A stretch of DNA of 64,000 nucleotides from assembly GCA_963814975.1 (NCBI GenBank), contig CAWFFB010000014.1:1-64000 (forward strand), given 5' to 3'. The translations under genes and the position numbers were made by a program. Below, piece after piece: positions 48,113 to 57,541 of the stretch; the stretch's first letter is position 1, and each line of letters starts with the position of its first letter. The stretch is from CAVUXJ01 sp963814975 (GTDB taxonomy: Bacteria; Acidobacteriota; Vicinamibacteria; Vicinamibacterales; CAVVIG01). The notes beneath the pieces are model-generated. The model saw only the letters and a list, made by a program, of their open reading frames with translations, searched no databases and had not been told where the DNA came from.

Positions 48113-49114
48113 GTGAGCGTTGAGTCCACGTCCGCTTCCGCGTCATCGCGCCAGCCACCTCGCGTGAGCGCCCGCCGAGACAGTGCAGCTCCGCCGAACA
48201 TGAAGTGGATCCCAGGTGGCACGTTCCGCATGGGCTCGGACCAGCACTATGAGGAGGAGCGCCCGGTTCATCGCGTGAGCGTCGATGGATTCTGGCTGGA
48301 TCGGGCGCCGGTGACAAATGTGGAGTTTCGGAAATTCGTCGAAGCAACGGGCTACGTGACTTTCCCTGAGATCCCGCCGGATCCGAAAGACTATCCCGAT
48401 GCGCTGCCACACATGCTGCGCGCGGGATCGCTGGTGTTCACCTCGCCGAACCACCCGGTGGACCTGCGCGATTGGAGTCAATGGTGGACCTTCACGTTCG
48501 GCGCCAACTGGCAACAGCCGTACGGCCCAGGGAGCTCGATCCACGGCCTCGACGACCATCCGGTCGTGCAGGTCGCGTTCCAAGATGCCGAAGCATATGC
48601 GACATGGGCCGGCAAGGAATTGCCGACCGAAGCTGAGTGGGAGTTCGCCGCACGCGGTGGTCTCGACGACGCCGAGTTCGCATGGGGCGACCAGTTCAAC
48701 CCAGACGGGCAGCACATGGCAAATACCTGGCAAGGCTCGTTCCCGTTCGAAAACCTGAAGTTGGACGGTTACGAGCGTACATCGCCGGTGACCACCTTTC
48801 CGCCAAATGGGTACGGCTTGTACGACATGATCGGGAACGTCTGGGAGTGGACGATTGACTGGTATTCGTCCGGCCATGAACCGGACGCGCAGAAGTCCTG
48901 CTGTATCCCGGTCAATCCACGCGGCGCACGCGAGGACGCCAGCTACGATCCCTGCCAGCCGAAGATCAAGATTCCGCGAAAGGTCCTGAAAGGCGGCTCG
49001 CACCTGTGCGCGCCGAACTACTGCCGGCGCTATCGTCCCGCGGCGCGTCACGCCGAGCCGATCGACACCTCGACCTCCCACGTCGGTTTTCGATGCGTCG
49101 TTCGTGAGCCCTGA
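48113..49114 (+). CDS. Formylglycine-generating enzyme family protein
   Basis: A 333-residue FGE/SUMF1-fold protein: MKWIPGGTFRMGSDQHYEEE, ERPVHRVSVDGFWLDRAPVT, HPVVQVAFQDAEAYATWAG, LPTEAEWEFAARGG, YGLYDMIGNVWEWTIDWY and VLKGGSHLCAPNYCRRYRPA. Cys299 and Cys304 match the catalytic pair, so it should oxidise the sulfatase cysteine to formylglycine. No signal peptide is seen; GTG 48113 is the first start. Its expected partner, a type I sulfatase, is present only as a C-terminal remnant at 55.99-56.46 kb. Confidence 0.9.
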   Translation: MSVESTSASASSRQPPRVSARRDSAAPPNMKWIPGGTFRMGSDQHYEEERPVHRVSVDGFWLDRAPVTNVEFRKFVEATGYVTFPEIPPDPKDYPDALPHMLRAGSLVFTSPNHPVDLRDWSQWWTFTFGANWQQPYGPGSSIHGLDDHPVVQVAFQDAEAYATWAGKELPTEAEWEFAARGGLDDAEFAWGDQFNPDGQHMANTWQGSFPFENLKLDGYERTSPVTTFPPNGYGLYDMIGNVWEWTIDWYSSGHEPDAQKSCCIPVNPRGAREDASYDPCQPKIKIPRKVLKGGSHLCAPNYCRRYRPAARHAEPIDTSTSHVGFRCVVREP

Positions 49115-49274
49115 ATGCCGTCTCCGGCTATGGCTCGCCGGCGTGCAGCCGGTGCGCATTGAGTTCGACGATGACAGCGGCGGTCCAGACGTGACGCAAG
49201 GCCCACGACGCCGGACGGACCATCCCACTTGACGGCATGATGCGATTGTCACAAAGTCGAGCCGGGTCGACGAA

Positions 49275-50131
49275 GTGCAGCAATTGAGTGGCTCGTCTCG
49301 CGCGGCTATTGTTCTTCAAGCGGGCAGTGCGCCGACCATTGCGCTCGCGGCAGGGGCCGCCTATTACGTCGGCTCGTTGGTCGGCCTGCAGCTGAGGCTT
49401 CCGCCGGCCACGCCCTCCGTGCTCTGGCCGCCAAATGCGATCCTGACAGCGCTACTGCTCTTCGTGCCTCCCGCACGATGGTGGAGCGTGCTCTTGGGCG
49501 CAGCAGGGGCACACTTCGCGGTTCAGCTTCAGGTCTGGTCTTTCGAGTTCGTCACCGCGATCTTCATCACGAACTGCAGCGAGGCGCTGTTCGCCGCTGG
49601 CGTCATCCGATACGTGAGCAAACAGCCCTCGAGATTCGACACCCTCGGCCAGGTTTCTGTCTTCATCGTGATTGGTGCCATCGCAGCGCCATTCGGCTCC
49701 TCGTTCCTCGATGCCGGCGTTGTGCGAGCGTTCAACGGCGAAGACTACTGGACCGTCTGGAAAATACGATTCCCGTCGAACGTGCTGGCGCAGCTCGCGG
49801 TCGTGCCCGCCATCGCCGGAATATTCAATAGCAGCCACGAAGTGCGGGAATGGCCGAGGCGGCGTTGGCTCGAGGCGGCGGCGATGACGACGCGACCGGT
49901 ATTCACGTGTTTGTGACCGACACCGGCTGCGGCCTGCCGAAAGGAGCCGAAGAGCAGGTGTTCGAAGCGTTGTTCACGACGAAGGAGTCCGGCATGGGCA
50001 TGGGGCTGCCAATTGCACGGGCCATCATCGAGGCGAACGGCGGGACGATGAAGGCCGCCCATGCCGCCGCAGGAGGTACCGTTTTTCACTTCACCCTGCC
50101 CCTATCTCGTCAAGAGCCTGCTGGGCCGTGA
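49275..50131 (+). pseudogene. MASE1 sensor fused to histidine-kinase ATPase tail, middle lost
   Basis: From GTG 49275 about 195 residues form a MASE1 membrane sensor: YYVGSLVGLQLRLPPATPSV, LWPPNAILTALLLFVPPARW, ITNCSEALFAAGVI and PFGSSFLDAGVV. Near 49880 it switches, with a frame change, to a HATPase C-terminus (IHVFVTDTGCGLPKGAEEQV, ALFTTKESGMGMGLPIARAI, EANGG). The last MASE1 helices, any PAS domain, the H-box histidine and the N-box are missing. Both halves could come from one original kinase by internal deletion, since their order is right. Not an active kinase as written. Confidence 0.8.
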
Positions 50132-50329
50132 CGTCGAACGGGCGCGTTGCAGAACAGGCTTCACGCAAGTTCCTGCGTGGGCATTGACATCCGAACTGGC
50201 GGATCCATATCGTTGCGGGATGGCGAGGTTGTTCGCGCAAGACGCAGCGAGTCCGTGCTGGCTGGTGCCCCGATCGCGGGAGTGCTCCTCAGCAGCGACC
50301 GGTACCGCCACCGACGAAAAAAGCAGCCT

Positions 50330-50440
50330 GTCTGACGAGCCGCCCCGGTCGACCGATGTGCTCACCGACACGTCGTCGTCGACGACGAAGACGGTGGGGA
50401 CCGTCGGGTCTGACGCCGGGGAGGTCTCCCGATGGCGCAA
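50330..50440 (-). pseudogene. Response regulator (FixJ-type) N-terminal remnant
   Basis: On the minus strand SDPTVPTVFVVDDDVSV is the exact look of a FixJ/NarL-type receiver start with its acidic triad. After about 25 residues the similarity fades; GEHIGRPGRLVRQAAFF in another frame may continue it. Only the first strand and helix are left. It suggests a two-component gene once lay here. Confidence 0.5.
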
Positions 50441-50495
50441 TGGCCGGTCGCTGTCGCGTCGTGTTCCCTCGGCGGTGCTCGCCCAGGATCGCCGT

Positions 50496-52160
50496 TTGCC
50501 CTGTGTTCGCCATCTCCGGGTTCAGATCCCGCTCATCCTGATCGCGATGCTGCTGGCCCTCCCTGCTCAATCAACCGCGCAGCTGAACGCCGGCCTCGCC
50601 GGTACGGTGACGGACGACACCGGTGCGGTGATAGCGAGCGCGTCGATCTCGGTCCGACAACCCTTGACGAATCGCCCCCCGCGTCTCGACAGCGTCATCC
50701 AGTCAGCGCCTTCGGCAGCCCCGACGCAGGTTCTGAGTGCCTCGCCCGTGCCGATTTTCGCTGAGACGAGCGAATCCATGGGCCGCATGGTCGTCGGAGG
50801 CTACAACTGGCGTTTTGAAACAGACGCCAGACGAATGACCGAGGTGGCGAGGTTCATTGCGAGTGGCACGAGCCCTGGCGACAGCCCTCCGGCCCGCGAC
50901 ATCTACGCGACCATGCTTGATTGGCGGCAGTTTCAGCGCTGGCAGGTCCTCGCGCAGTCATTCTTCGAGCTGAACCGCAGGTACGTCGTGGGCGGACTGA
51001 TCGTCTTCGCGGTCCAGCTCGCGTTGATCGTGGGCCTGCTCGTCCAACGGGAGCGACGCCGTCGTGCGGAGGAGCAAACGCGCAATAGCGAAGCACGCAA
51101 CAGCGCCCTGCTGCGGGCCATTCCCGATCTCATGTTTGTACTATCGCGCGACGGGACCTTTCTCGATTACAACGCGAGGGATCCGGAGCTACTGTTCGCG
51201 CCGCCCAGCAGCTTCCTTGGGAAGAAGGTGCGCGACGTCATGCCCCCAAGTGTTGCCGGGGTGCTCATGGATGCACTCGAGCGAGCCTGCCAGAGCCAGG
51301 ACCCGATGATTGTCGACTACGGACTTCCGATGGGCGAGACGCGGTTTTTCGAGGCCCGCCTGGTGAGCAATGGTACAGATCGCGTGCTCAGCATGGTCCG
51401 CGATGTCACCGAGTCGAAACGCATCCTCGCTCGGAATCGAGATCTGGCCGGACGGCTGATCGAGAGTCAGGAAGCCGAGCGCACCCGCATCGCCCGCGAT
51501 TTGCATGACGGACTCGGACAGGAAGTCGCGATGACGGGTCTGGCGCTCTCGGCCCTCAGGCAGCAGCCAGATCTGAAGAACAGTCCGGTTGCCCAGGCCG
51601 CCCTCGGCCGGCTGCAGGAGCGCACGTCGCAAGTCGCCAAGGAAATCCGGGCGCTGTCGCACGATCTGCATCCAGGCGCACTGCGACACCTTGGTCTCGC
51701 ACCGGCGGTGAAGTCGCACTGCATCGAAATCGAGCAGCGGTATGATGTCCAGGTGAGCTTCACGGCAGCGGGCGATCTCGTCCACGTGTCCGATGCTGCG
51801 GCCCTTGGCCTTTTTCGAATCTCGCAGGAAGCTCTGCGAAACGCGGCGGTCCACGGCAGTCCGCGCCGCATCGGCGTGTCGATCATCGGTTCCTCCGGGT
51901 GTCTCGAGTTGACCGTGACAGACGACGGCAAGGGTTTCGATGTCGAAAGGATGCGTGGAGACAATCGCGGGATTGGATTGGTCAGCATGGAAGAACGAGC
52001 CAATCTGGCAGGAGGCGTGATGCAGATCGTCAGCAAACCAGGAATGGGCACGACGATTTGCGTACGGGTCCCAGCCGGGGCGAACGTCCAGACCGATCAC
52101 GATCCCGTCGATATCGAGCGCATCAGCATCGAAGCCGAGGCGATTGGAGACCCGACATGA
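50496..52160 (+). pseudogene. NarL-family histidine kinase with foreign TonB-receptor leader
   Basis: Residues 1-55 (LILIAMLLALPAQSTAQLNA, then GLAGTVTDDTGAVIASASIS) are the signal and regulatory start of an Oar-like TonB-dependent receptor. Near 50665 this turns into a sensor kinase: SMGRMVVGGYNWRFETDARR, LDWRQFQRW, a membrane helix (VVGGLIVFAVQLALIVGLLV), a PAS domain (LRAIPDLMFVLSRDGTFLDY), the H-box ARDLHDGLGQEV and HATPase DDGKGFDVERM with GIGLVSMEERA. About 15-20 residues typical of the family between RW and SFFELNRRY are missing. The catalytic half is complete and the fusion frame is open, so a truncated kinase could still be made. Its stop overlaps the next ATG. Confidence 0.75.
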
Positions 52161-52796
52161 CCCTCGCGCGCGTTCTGATTGTCGACGACCACAAGCTGTT
52201 TGCCCAGGGTGTCGCTGAACTCCTCAAGGACCGCTTCGAGGTCGTCGGGTGCATTGACGATGGGAGTCGCCTGATTCGAGGCAGCTGCTCGGGCGCGCCC
52301 GGACGTGGTTCTCCTGGACCTGTCGATGCCCAAGGTTGGTGGGACTGAAACCCTGGGGCGTTTGAAGGCGGAGCACATCGAATGCAGAACGATTGTTCTC
52401 ACGATGCACAGTGATGCGCGTCTCGCCGTCGAGGCGCTCAAGGCCGGCGCTTCCGGTTTCATGTTGAAGGAGTCGAGCGGTGAGGAGCTGCTGGCGGCTG
52501 TCGAAGCGGTTCTGCAGGGCCGGACCTATCTGACCCCTACGCTGACGAAGGACGTTCTTTCGATGATGTCAGATCCGGCCCCGCCCGACAGAGTGCACCT
52601 CACGCCGCGGCAGCGCGAGGTATTGCGGCTGGTCGTACAGGGTCAACGTGCAAAAGAAATTGCCGCGACTTTGGATCTATCGCCCCGAACGATCGAAGCC
52701 ATCAAGTATCAGCTGATGCAGGAGCTCAACGTGCACTCGACGGCCGAACTGGTCAGATACGCGATGCAAAATGACCTGTGGTCATCTGGGTACTGA
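52157..52796 (+). CDS. NarL/FixJ-type response regulator, one frameshift
   Basis: ATG at 52157 overlaps the kinase stop (ATGA). The receiver starts ARVLIVDDHKLFAQGVAELL; one extra base near 52278 breaks it, and VVLLDLSMPKVGG with the phosphoacceptor continues in another frame. The LuxR-type helix-turn-helix is HLTPRQREVLRLVVQGQRAK, then EIAATLDLSPRTIEAIKYQL. Removing one base gives a normal 212-residue regulator. It is the cognate partner of the overlapping kinase. Confidence 0.9.
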
Positions 52797-52926
52797 ACTG
52801 ACGCAGCAATCTTTCCTCGGGTCGACAGTAGTTTCTCGGCCGTCCCCCTGGTAATTCTTCTCTTCCACCCTCCTCCTGCCGCTTCTACACTGCGCACGCT
52901 CTCCCCGCATTGCGTGAGGTGATGGT

Positions 52927-53967
52927 ATGCCATGCGATCTAGCGATCCCGTTTGTGGCTGCGAGCGATTCCACCGGACTCGCGCAGCTGGGGGCAGATCA
53001 CGCCCTGGTTGGTGCCAGCGACGCGCTGAAATATGTCATGTACCGGGTCGAACAGGTGGCGCCGACCACGGCGACCGTTCTCCTTCTCGGCGAGACCGGC
53101 ACCGGGAAGGAACTTGTCGCGCGGGCGATCCATCAGCGTAGCACCAGGCGTCACCGGAGACTGGTCGTCGTCGACTGCGGCGCCATGCCATCGGCCCTGA
53201 TGGAGAGCGAGCTGTTCGGCCGGGAGCGGGGCGCTTACACGGGCGCACACGCCTCACAGGCCGGCCGCTTCGAGGTCGCAAACGGCGGCACGGTATTTCT
53301 CGACGAGGTTGGGGAGCTATCCCTTGAACTCCAACCCAAGCTGCTGCGCGTGCTGCAAGAAGGGCAAATCGAGCGACTCGGCAGCGCACGGACGGCGAAG
53401 GTAGACGTCCGCGTCGTGGCGGCGACAAACCGGAATCTTGCCGACGAGGTTCGCCGCGAACGCTTCAGGCGGGACCTGTATTACCGCCTCAACGTGTTCC
53501 CGATCACGCTTCCGGCGCTTCGCGATCGCCGGGACGATCTCCCGCTGCTGGTCCGCCATTTCTGTGGGCGTCTGGGGCGGGAACTGGGAAAACCGATCGC
53601 GCGTATCGCTCCAGGGACGTTTCAGGCCCTCGAGCGTTACGGGTGGCCCGGCAATATACGGGAGCTCGAAAACGTGCTGCAGCAGGCCATCATCTTGTCC
53701 CGGGATGGAATCCTGGATCTCTCCAATTTCGTCGGCGAACCGATCGACAACGATCCGCCGAGCCGGTCTCGCGACGGGGTGCGTCCTCTCATCGACGTCG
53801 AGCGGGACCACGTCAGACTGGTTCTCCAGAGCACGGCCTGGCGAATCGATGGGACGGGAGGAGCCGCGCATTTGCTTGGTTTGCGCCCGAGCACGTTGCG
53901 ATCGCGGTTGCGGAAGCTCGGCATCGAGCGCCCAGCCAGAGAAACCGGCATCAGAGGCGGCAATTGA
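52927..53967 (+). CDS. Sigma-54-dependent transcriptional activator
   Basis: A 346-residue activator with a short N-terminus and no receiver. The AAA+ domain has Walker A GETGTGKE at 55-62, the sigma-54 loop GAYTGA near 102 (Phe replaced by Tyr, a known variant), Walker B GGTVFLDEVGE near 120, and GWPGNIRELENVLQQAI. The C-terminus has a Fis-type helix-turn-helix (GGAAHLLGLRPSTLRSRLRK). It opens sigma-54 promoters with ATP. Without its own sensory domain it may be controlled by the receiver encoded next. Confidence 0.9.
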   Translation: MPCDLAIPFVAASDSTGLAQLGADHALVGASDALKYVMYRVEQVAPTTATVLLLGETGTGKELVARAIHQRSTRRHRRLVVVDCGAMPSALMESELFGRERGAYTGAHASQAGRFEVANGGTVFLDEVGELSLELQPKLLRVLQEGQIERLGSARTAKVDVRVVAATNRNLADEVRRERFRRDLYYRLNVFPITLPALRDRRDDLPLLVRHFCGRLGRELGKPIARIAPGTFQALERYGWPGNIRELENVLQQAIILSRDGILDLSNFVGEPIDNDPPSRSRDGVRPLIDVERDHVRLVLQSTAWRIDGTGGAAHLLGLRPSTLRSRLRKLGIERPARETGIRGGN

Positions 53968-54008
53968 TATCTCCCCGGTCCTTCAGGGACTCCCTGGCCG
54001 AACGACGT

Positions 54009-54407
54009 GTGCGAGTGCTCCTGGCAGACGACAATCAGGAATTCGCCCATGAACTCGGGGCGCTGCTTTCAAGCGACTTCGATGTCGTCGGAACGGTATC
54101 AGACGGCCAATCACTTCTCGACGCTGCGGCGGTTCTGGGCGCCAAGGTCGTGATCACGGATCTGGAGATGCCGCGGATGAATGGGATCAGGGCAGGTCGT
54201 CAACTCCTGGACCGCAAGCTCTGCAGTGCGGTCATCATTCTCTCGGTTCATACGAGTCAGCAGTTCGTCGAGGAGGCTCTGAAGAGTGGGATTCGCGGAT
54301 ACGTGGCCAAGGAGCATGCGGGCGAAGACCTGATTGCAGCAGTCCACGATGTTCTCGAAGGACGCACGTTCGTCTCCATGAGCTGCACACCGAAAACTTT
54401 GAGGTAG
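54009..54407 (+). CDS. Stand-alone receiver (response regulator)
   Basis: GTG at 54009 starts VRVLLADDNQEFAHELGALL; the frame continues upstream into the activator gene, where it is a shadow. Phosphoacceptor in VVITDLEMPRMNG, switch serine in IILSVHTS and lysine in YVAKEHAGEDL are all present. There is no helix-turn-helix, although such receivers usually carry LuxR-type output; the frame ends at SMSCTPKTLR, where a linker would start. It may be truncated, or act on the upstream activator. Confidence 0.8.
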   Translation: MRVLLADDNQEFAHELGALLSSDFDVVGTVSDGQSLLDAAAVLGAKVVITDLEMPRMNGIRAGRQLLDRKLCSAVIILSVHTSQQFVEEALKSGIRGYVAKEHAGEDLIAAVHDVLEGRTFVSMSCTPKTLR

Positions 54408-54440
54408 GGGCTGTTTCCGGCTCTTCTGACACCAGCCTGA

Positions 54441-54761
54441 TTAGAGTTCGCGTCTCTTTGGACGCGGCGTGCGCAACCGGGATACGACTTCGTCAACCGT
54501 CAACGATGGGCCGTCGCGAAGGAGGATGCGGGTGCCCTCGAGGATCTGATATTCGGGCGAGGCGAGATAGCGGTCGAGATACATGCGATTGTCCCACTCC
54601 GACGTCATCACGAAGATATCTTCAACCTCGTAGTCATATACCAATCGACATCCCAGGCAGCCCTTTGATGAGCGGAGCGCATGGAGGATATCTTCGACGG
54701 CGCTGACGAACTCCGCCCGCTTGTCAGGCTGCACGTTGAAGACGAGAGATGCGATGAGCAT
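54441..54761 (-). CDS. ABM-domain (antibiotic biosynthesis monooxygenase-like) protein
   Basis: ATG 54761 follows AGGCGG. The 106-residue protein has the dimeric ferredoxin-like ABM fold: MLIASLVFNVQPDKRAEFVS, SSKGCLGCRLVYDYE, VMTSEWDNRMYLDRYLASPE and a C-terminal strand. Relatives include quinol monooxygenase YgiN and heme oxygenases of the IsdG type. The substrate is unknown and no heme ligand can be assigned. Confidence 0.8.
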   Translation of the reverse strand: MLIASLVFNVQPDKRAEFVSAVEDILHALRSSKGCLGCRLVYDYEVEDIFVMTSEWDNRMYLDRYLASPEYQILEGTRILLRDGPSLTVDEVVSRLRTPRPKRREL

Positions 54762-55537
54762 GTCACCGCCTGGGGTTCGATGCGGACGAAAGCACCAACA
54801 GCCTGGCATGCCGCGAGAGACGGAACCAGGCATAAAGGCGAACTGTCTTGCAGGACATGCCGCTCAACTCTTCGACTTCACGCGGATCGCATCTTCATCA
54901 GTCGGGCTGCATCACCACCGTAAGAGCCGCAGTGAGACGGAACCGATGAGTGCCTCCGCGGGTATGAGAGCCGCCTGTCCATGTGTTGTCAGGCTCACGC
55001 TGACACCGGCGGCAGTGCCTGCCCCGGCACCTCGGGCTGTACCCCGGCTTCCGCATAGGCGATAACAATGCGATCGCCGGGCTTGATGCCGGCGAGGTGC
55101 TTCTCGTCTGCTGGGGTGCGCCTGGAGCACTTAGCACGAGGCGTGCCGCGTGGCTTGCGCGCTGAACCGGTTATTGGGCCGGGCAACTCACCAAATGTCG
55201 TGGCCGCCCACCAGATCTCGCAGTTAGCCGTCTTCTGCGTGAGAGCGATCACCGGCGCATCGGTTCCTTCAGTCGTCTTTGCTGTTCAGTGTCGACGTTG
55301 ACCGGGAGGTACGTTCCTTGTAACAACCCGCGAGCGACGGTCAGCTGCCTGAGAAGGTCGCTGCCGCGTATGTGCAGCAGGCTTCTTTTGTTTCCTGGGA
55401 AGTGCCTGTGTGCTGCGCCGACGCAACTCGGTTTGCCACGCCTTGTATGCGGGTTGCTTGTCCGCCAACCGCGATGCGACCCGCGGCGAGGACTGGAGGG
55501 TCAGAGCATGGAGATCAGAATCCATAAGGAGCGTCAG
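54762..55537. other. About 775 bases without a firm gene
   Basis: A minus-strand frame at 54995-55252 contains HLAGIKPGDRIVIAYAEAG, which resembles the end of a small periplasmic beta protein. The rest of that frame looks random, so it may be a remnant. AAGGAG at 55526-55531 belongs to the next gene. Confidence 0.4.
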
Positions 55538-55993
55538 ATGACACCGCTGAATCGATTCCTCGTTGTTGCCGCCCTGGTCCCGATACTGCTAGGTGGCGCT
55601 CAGGCCGCGCAGGCCCAGTCCGCTGAAAATCCGTGGAGCGCAGAGGTCGGCATTGGATTTGACAATGGCATCAGCGGCCATATCAACTCGAGCGGGGTCG
55701 GCCAGATCGACAACCAGGTGGTGGTCATCACCAAGAACTCGTACGAGGACATGTACGGGACAGGTCTCCATCTCCGGTTCGGCGGCGGCTACATGTTCAA
55801 CGAGACCACAGAGATCCGAGTCACGTTTACCTTTCAATCGCTTGACGCCGATTTTGTGACGCCGATGGGTGACATCGGCAGTTCAAACCTGTACGCGCAA
55901 TACACCGACTACCAAACGTTCGGACTCGATGTGGGCCTTCGTCGTTATTGGAACGCGAGACCGAGGATCCGACCCTACGGGGAAGGCACGATT
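55538..55993 (+). pseudogene. Outer-membrane beta-barrel 5' part (paralogue 1)
   Basis: AAGGAG lies 6 bases before ATG 55538. The signal peptide (FLVVAALVPILLGGAQAAQA) is followed by amphipathic strands: WSAEVGIGFDNGISGHINS, YEDMYGTGLHLRFGGGYMFN, EIRVTFTFQSLDAD and FGLDVGLRRYWN. It aligns with the intact paralogue at 56573 up to PYGEGTIG, about 60% of the barrel, then breaks into an arylsulfatase in another frame at about 55993. The missing strands would have matched the remnant at 57.6 kb. Confidence 0.8.
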
Positions 55994-56464
55994 GGACTAC
56001 TATCCGGGAACGTCGCCGGTCCCCGAAGGTGTTGCCGTCAACGTCCGGGGACCTTCGTATAAGATCCTAGCCGACGTGGAGATCAGGGATCCGAACTGCT
56101 CGGGCGTGATGTTCAAGCCGGAGCAGAAATTTGTGTCGCCCGAGCTGAAACCCGGCAAGTACACGCTCGGCATGGAGCTCACCGGGCAGAGCGCCGGCCA
56201 ACACGGTGAATCCGTCGGCACAACCAGGCTCTACGTCAATGGGAACGTCGTCGCGGAAGGGCCGATGAAAACCCAGCCGGGCAAGTTCACGTTGTCCGGT
56301 GACGGCCTCTGCATCGGGCGCGACAGCGGCGACAACGTCAGCCAGGACTGCAAGGCGCCTGGCGAGTGCAAAGGCGGTACGATCCTCGCCCTGGGGTCAG
56401 TATCGGCAAGCAGCAGTATCTCGATCTCGAGAGGGTGGCCGCAGCACTGTTCGCCGCCCAGTAA
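55993..56464 (+). pseudogene. Arylsulfatase C-terminal fragment
   Basis: The frame reads LDYYPGTSPVPEGVAVNVRG, YKILADVEIRDPNCSGVMF, KPEQKFVSPELKPGKYTLGM, HGESVGTTRLYVNGNVVAEG and TQPGKFTLSGDGLCIGRDSG, which is the C-terminal beta domain of type I arylsulfatases. About 25-30 residues usually found between GVMF and KPEQ are absent. Near 56395 the frame shifts, after which VSIGKQQYLDLERVAAALFA ends at a stop at 56464. The catalytic domain with CxPSR is missing. This is the only sulfatase trace near the formylglycine-generating enzyme gene. Confidence 0.8.
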
Positions 56465-56572
56465 GACTGGCGACAGAGCGGTCGGAGACGGATCATTTCC
56501 CATGCGAGCGCTGGGAGCACTCTGGATTTGCGTAATGCGGCGGTCGAGAGCGACCGCCGCGAGGAGGATTGA

Positions 56573-57316
56573 ATGATCAGGAATGGGTTCTTCAAGGCGG
56601 CCATCGTCATGGCGGCGCTGTCGGTCGCGTCGCTGGCTCACGCGCAAACGGGTCCGACCTCGAATTGGATCGTCGAGTTCGGCATCGGCTGGGACAACAG
56701 CATCAGCGGCAACATCAACTCCAGCGCCATCGGCAGCCTGAATGATCAGACCGTCGTCATCCTGAAAAACAAATACGAGGATGTGTACGGCACCGGTCTC
56801 AACCTGCGATTCGGCGGTGGGTACATGCTCAACGACGAAACCGAGGCCAGGGTGATGTTCACCTTCCAGTCGCTCGACGCCGACCTCGCGACGCTGGGGG
56901 ACTACGGCGCCAGCCCTCTCTACGGCCAGTACTCGGACTATCAGAGCTTGACTCTCGACGTCGGCCTCAGACGCTATGGGAGGTTGCGCAGCAACAACCT
57001 CCGCCCGTACGCGGAAGGCTCGATCGGCCTCGGATTCGTCGACAAGACCGATGTCGAACTGGTGGCGCCCCAAGCCAATCTCAGAAGGGACGCCACCGAT
57101 TTCTACGATCAGACGACCGCGTTCACCTTCTCGGGGAATGCGGGCGTGCTCTGGAATGTGTCCCCACGGCTCGGCGTGTTCGCCCAGCTCGGGCTTCGTT
57201 GGGTGACCGGGATGTCTGAAGTCGACGATTTCGTGGGCACCGGTCTCGAGTCGATCAATGACAACAGCTCGCGTTGGACCATGCCGTTCCTCGTGGGCGC
57301 TCGCCTGGGCTTCTAA
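56573..57316 (+). CDS. Outer-membrane beta-barrel protein (paralogue 2, intact)
   Basis: GAGGAGG lies before ATG 56573. The 247-residue protein has a signal peptide (AAIVMAALSVASLAHAQ) and alternating strands (WIVEFGIGWDNSISGNINS, YEDVYGTGLNLRFGGGYML, LTLDVGLRRYGRL, PYAEGSIGLGFVDKTDVEL) and ends WTMPFLVGARLGF with the C-terminal aromatic expected for barrel insertion. It resembles OmpW/OprF-type barrels of about ten strands. Function unknown, porin or envelope structure. Confidence 0.8.
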   Translation: MIRNGFFKAAIVMAALSVASLAHAQTGPTSNWIVEFGIGWDNSISGNINSSAIGSLNDQTVVILKNKYEDVYGTGLNLRFGGGYMLNDETEARVMFTFQSLDADLATLGDYGASPLYGQYSDYQSLTLDVGLRRYGRLRSNNLRPYAEGSIGLGFVDKTDVELVAPQANLRRDATDFYDQTTAFTFSGNAGVLWNVSPRLGVFAQLGLRWVTGMSEVDDFVGTGLESINDNSSRWTMPFLVGARLGF

Positions 57317-57541
57317 TTCGGCAGCTCTCCTCCGACACGCTGAAGGCGGCGGCGTTCGGCACCGTTCCGGGCGACTCGATGACCTGCGGATCAGTCCGTC
57401 TGATGGTCCAGCAGCCACTCATGAGACGCCTCAGGATCCGTGTGGCTGACTAGCCAACGTGGGGTACACGCAGTGGCACACGACCGCGCTCTGCTCGCCC
57501 ACGCGCTCCACGTTTCTCACGGCCGCAATCATCATCTGACG

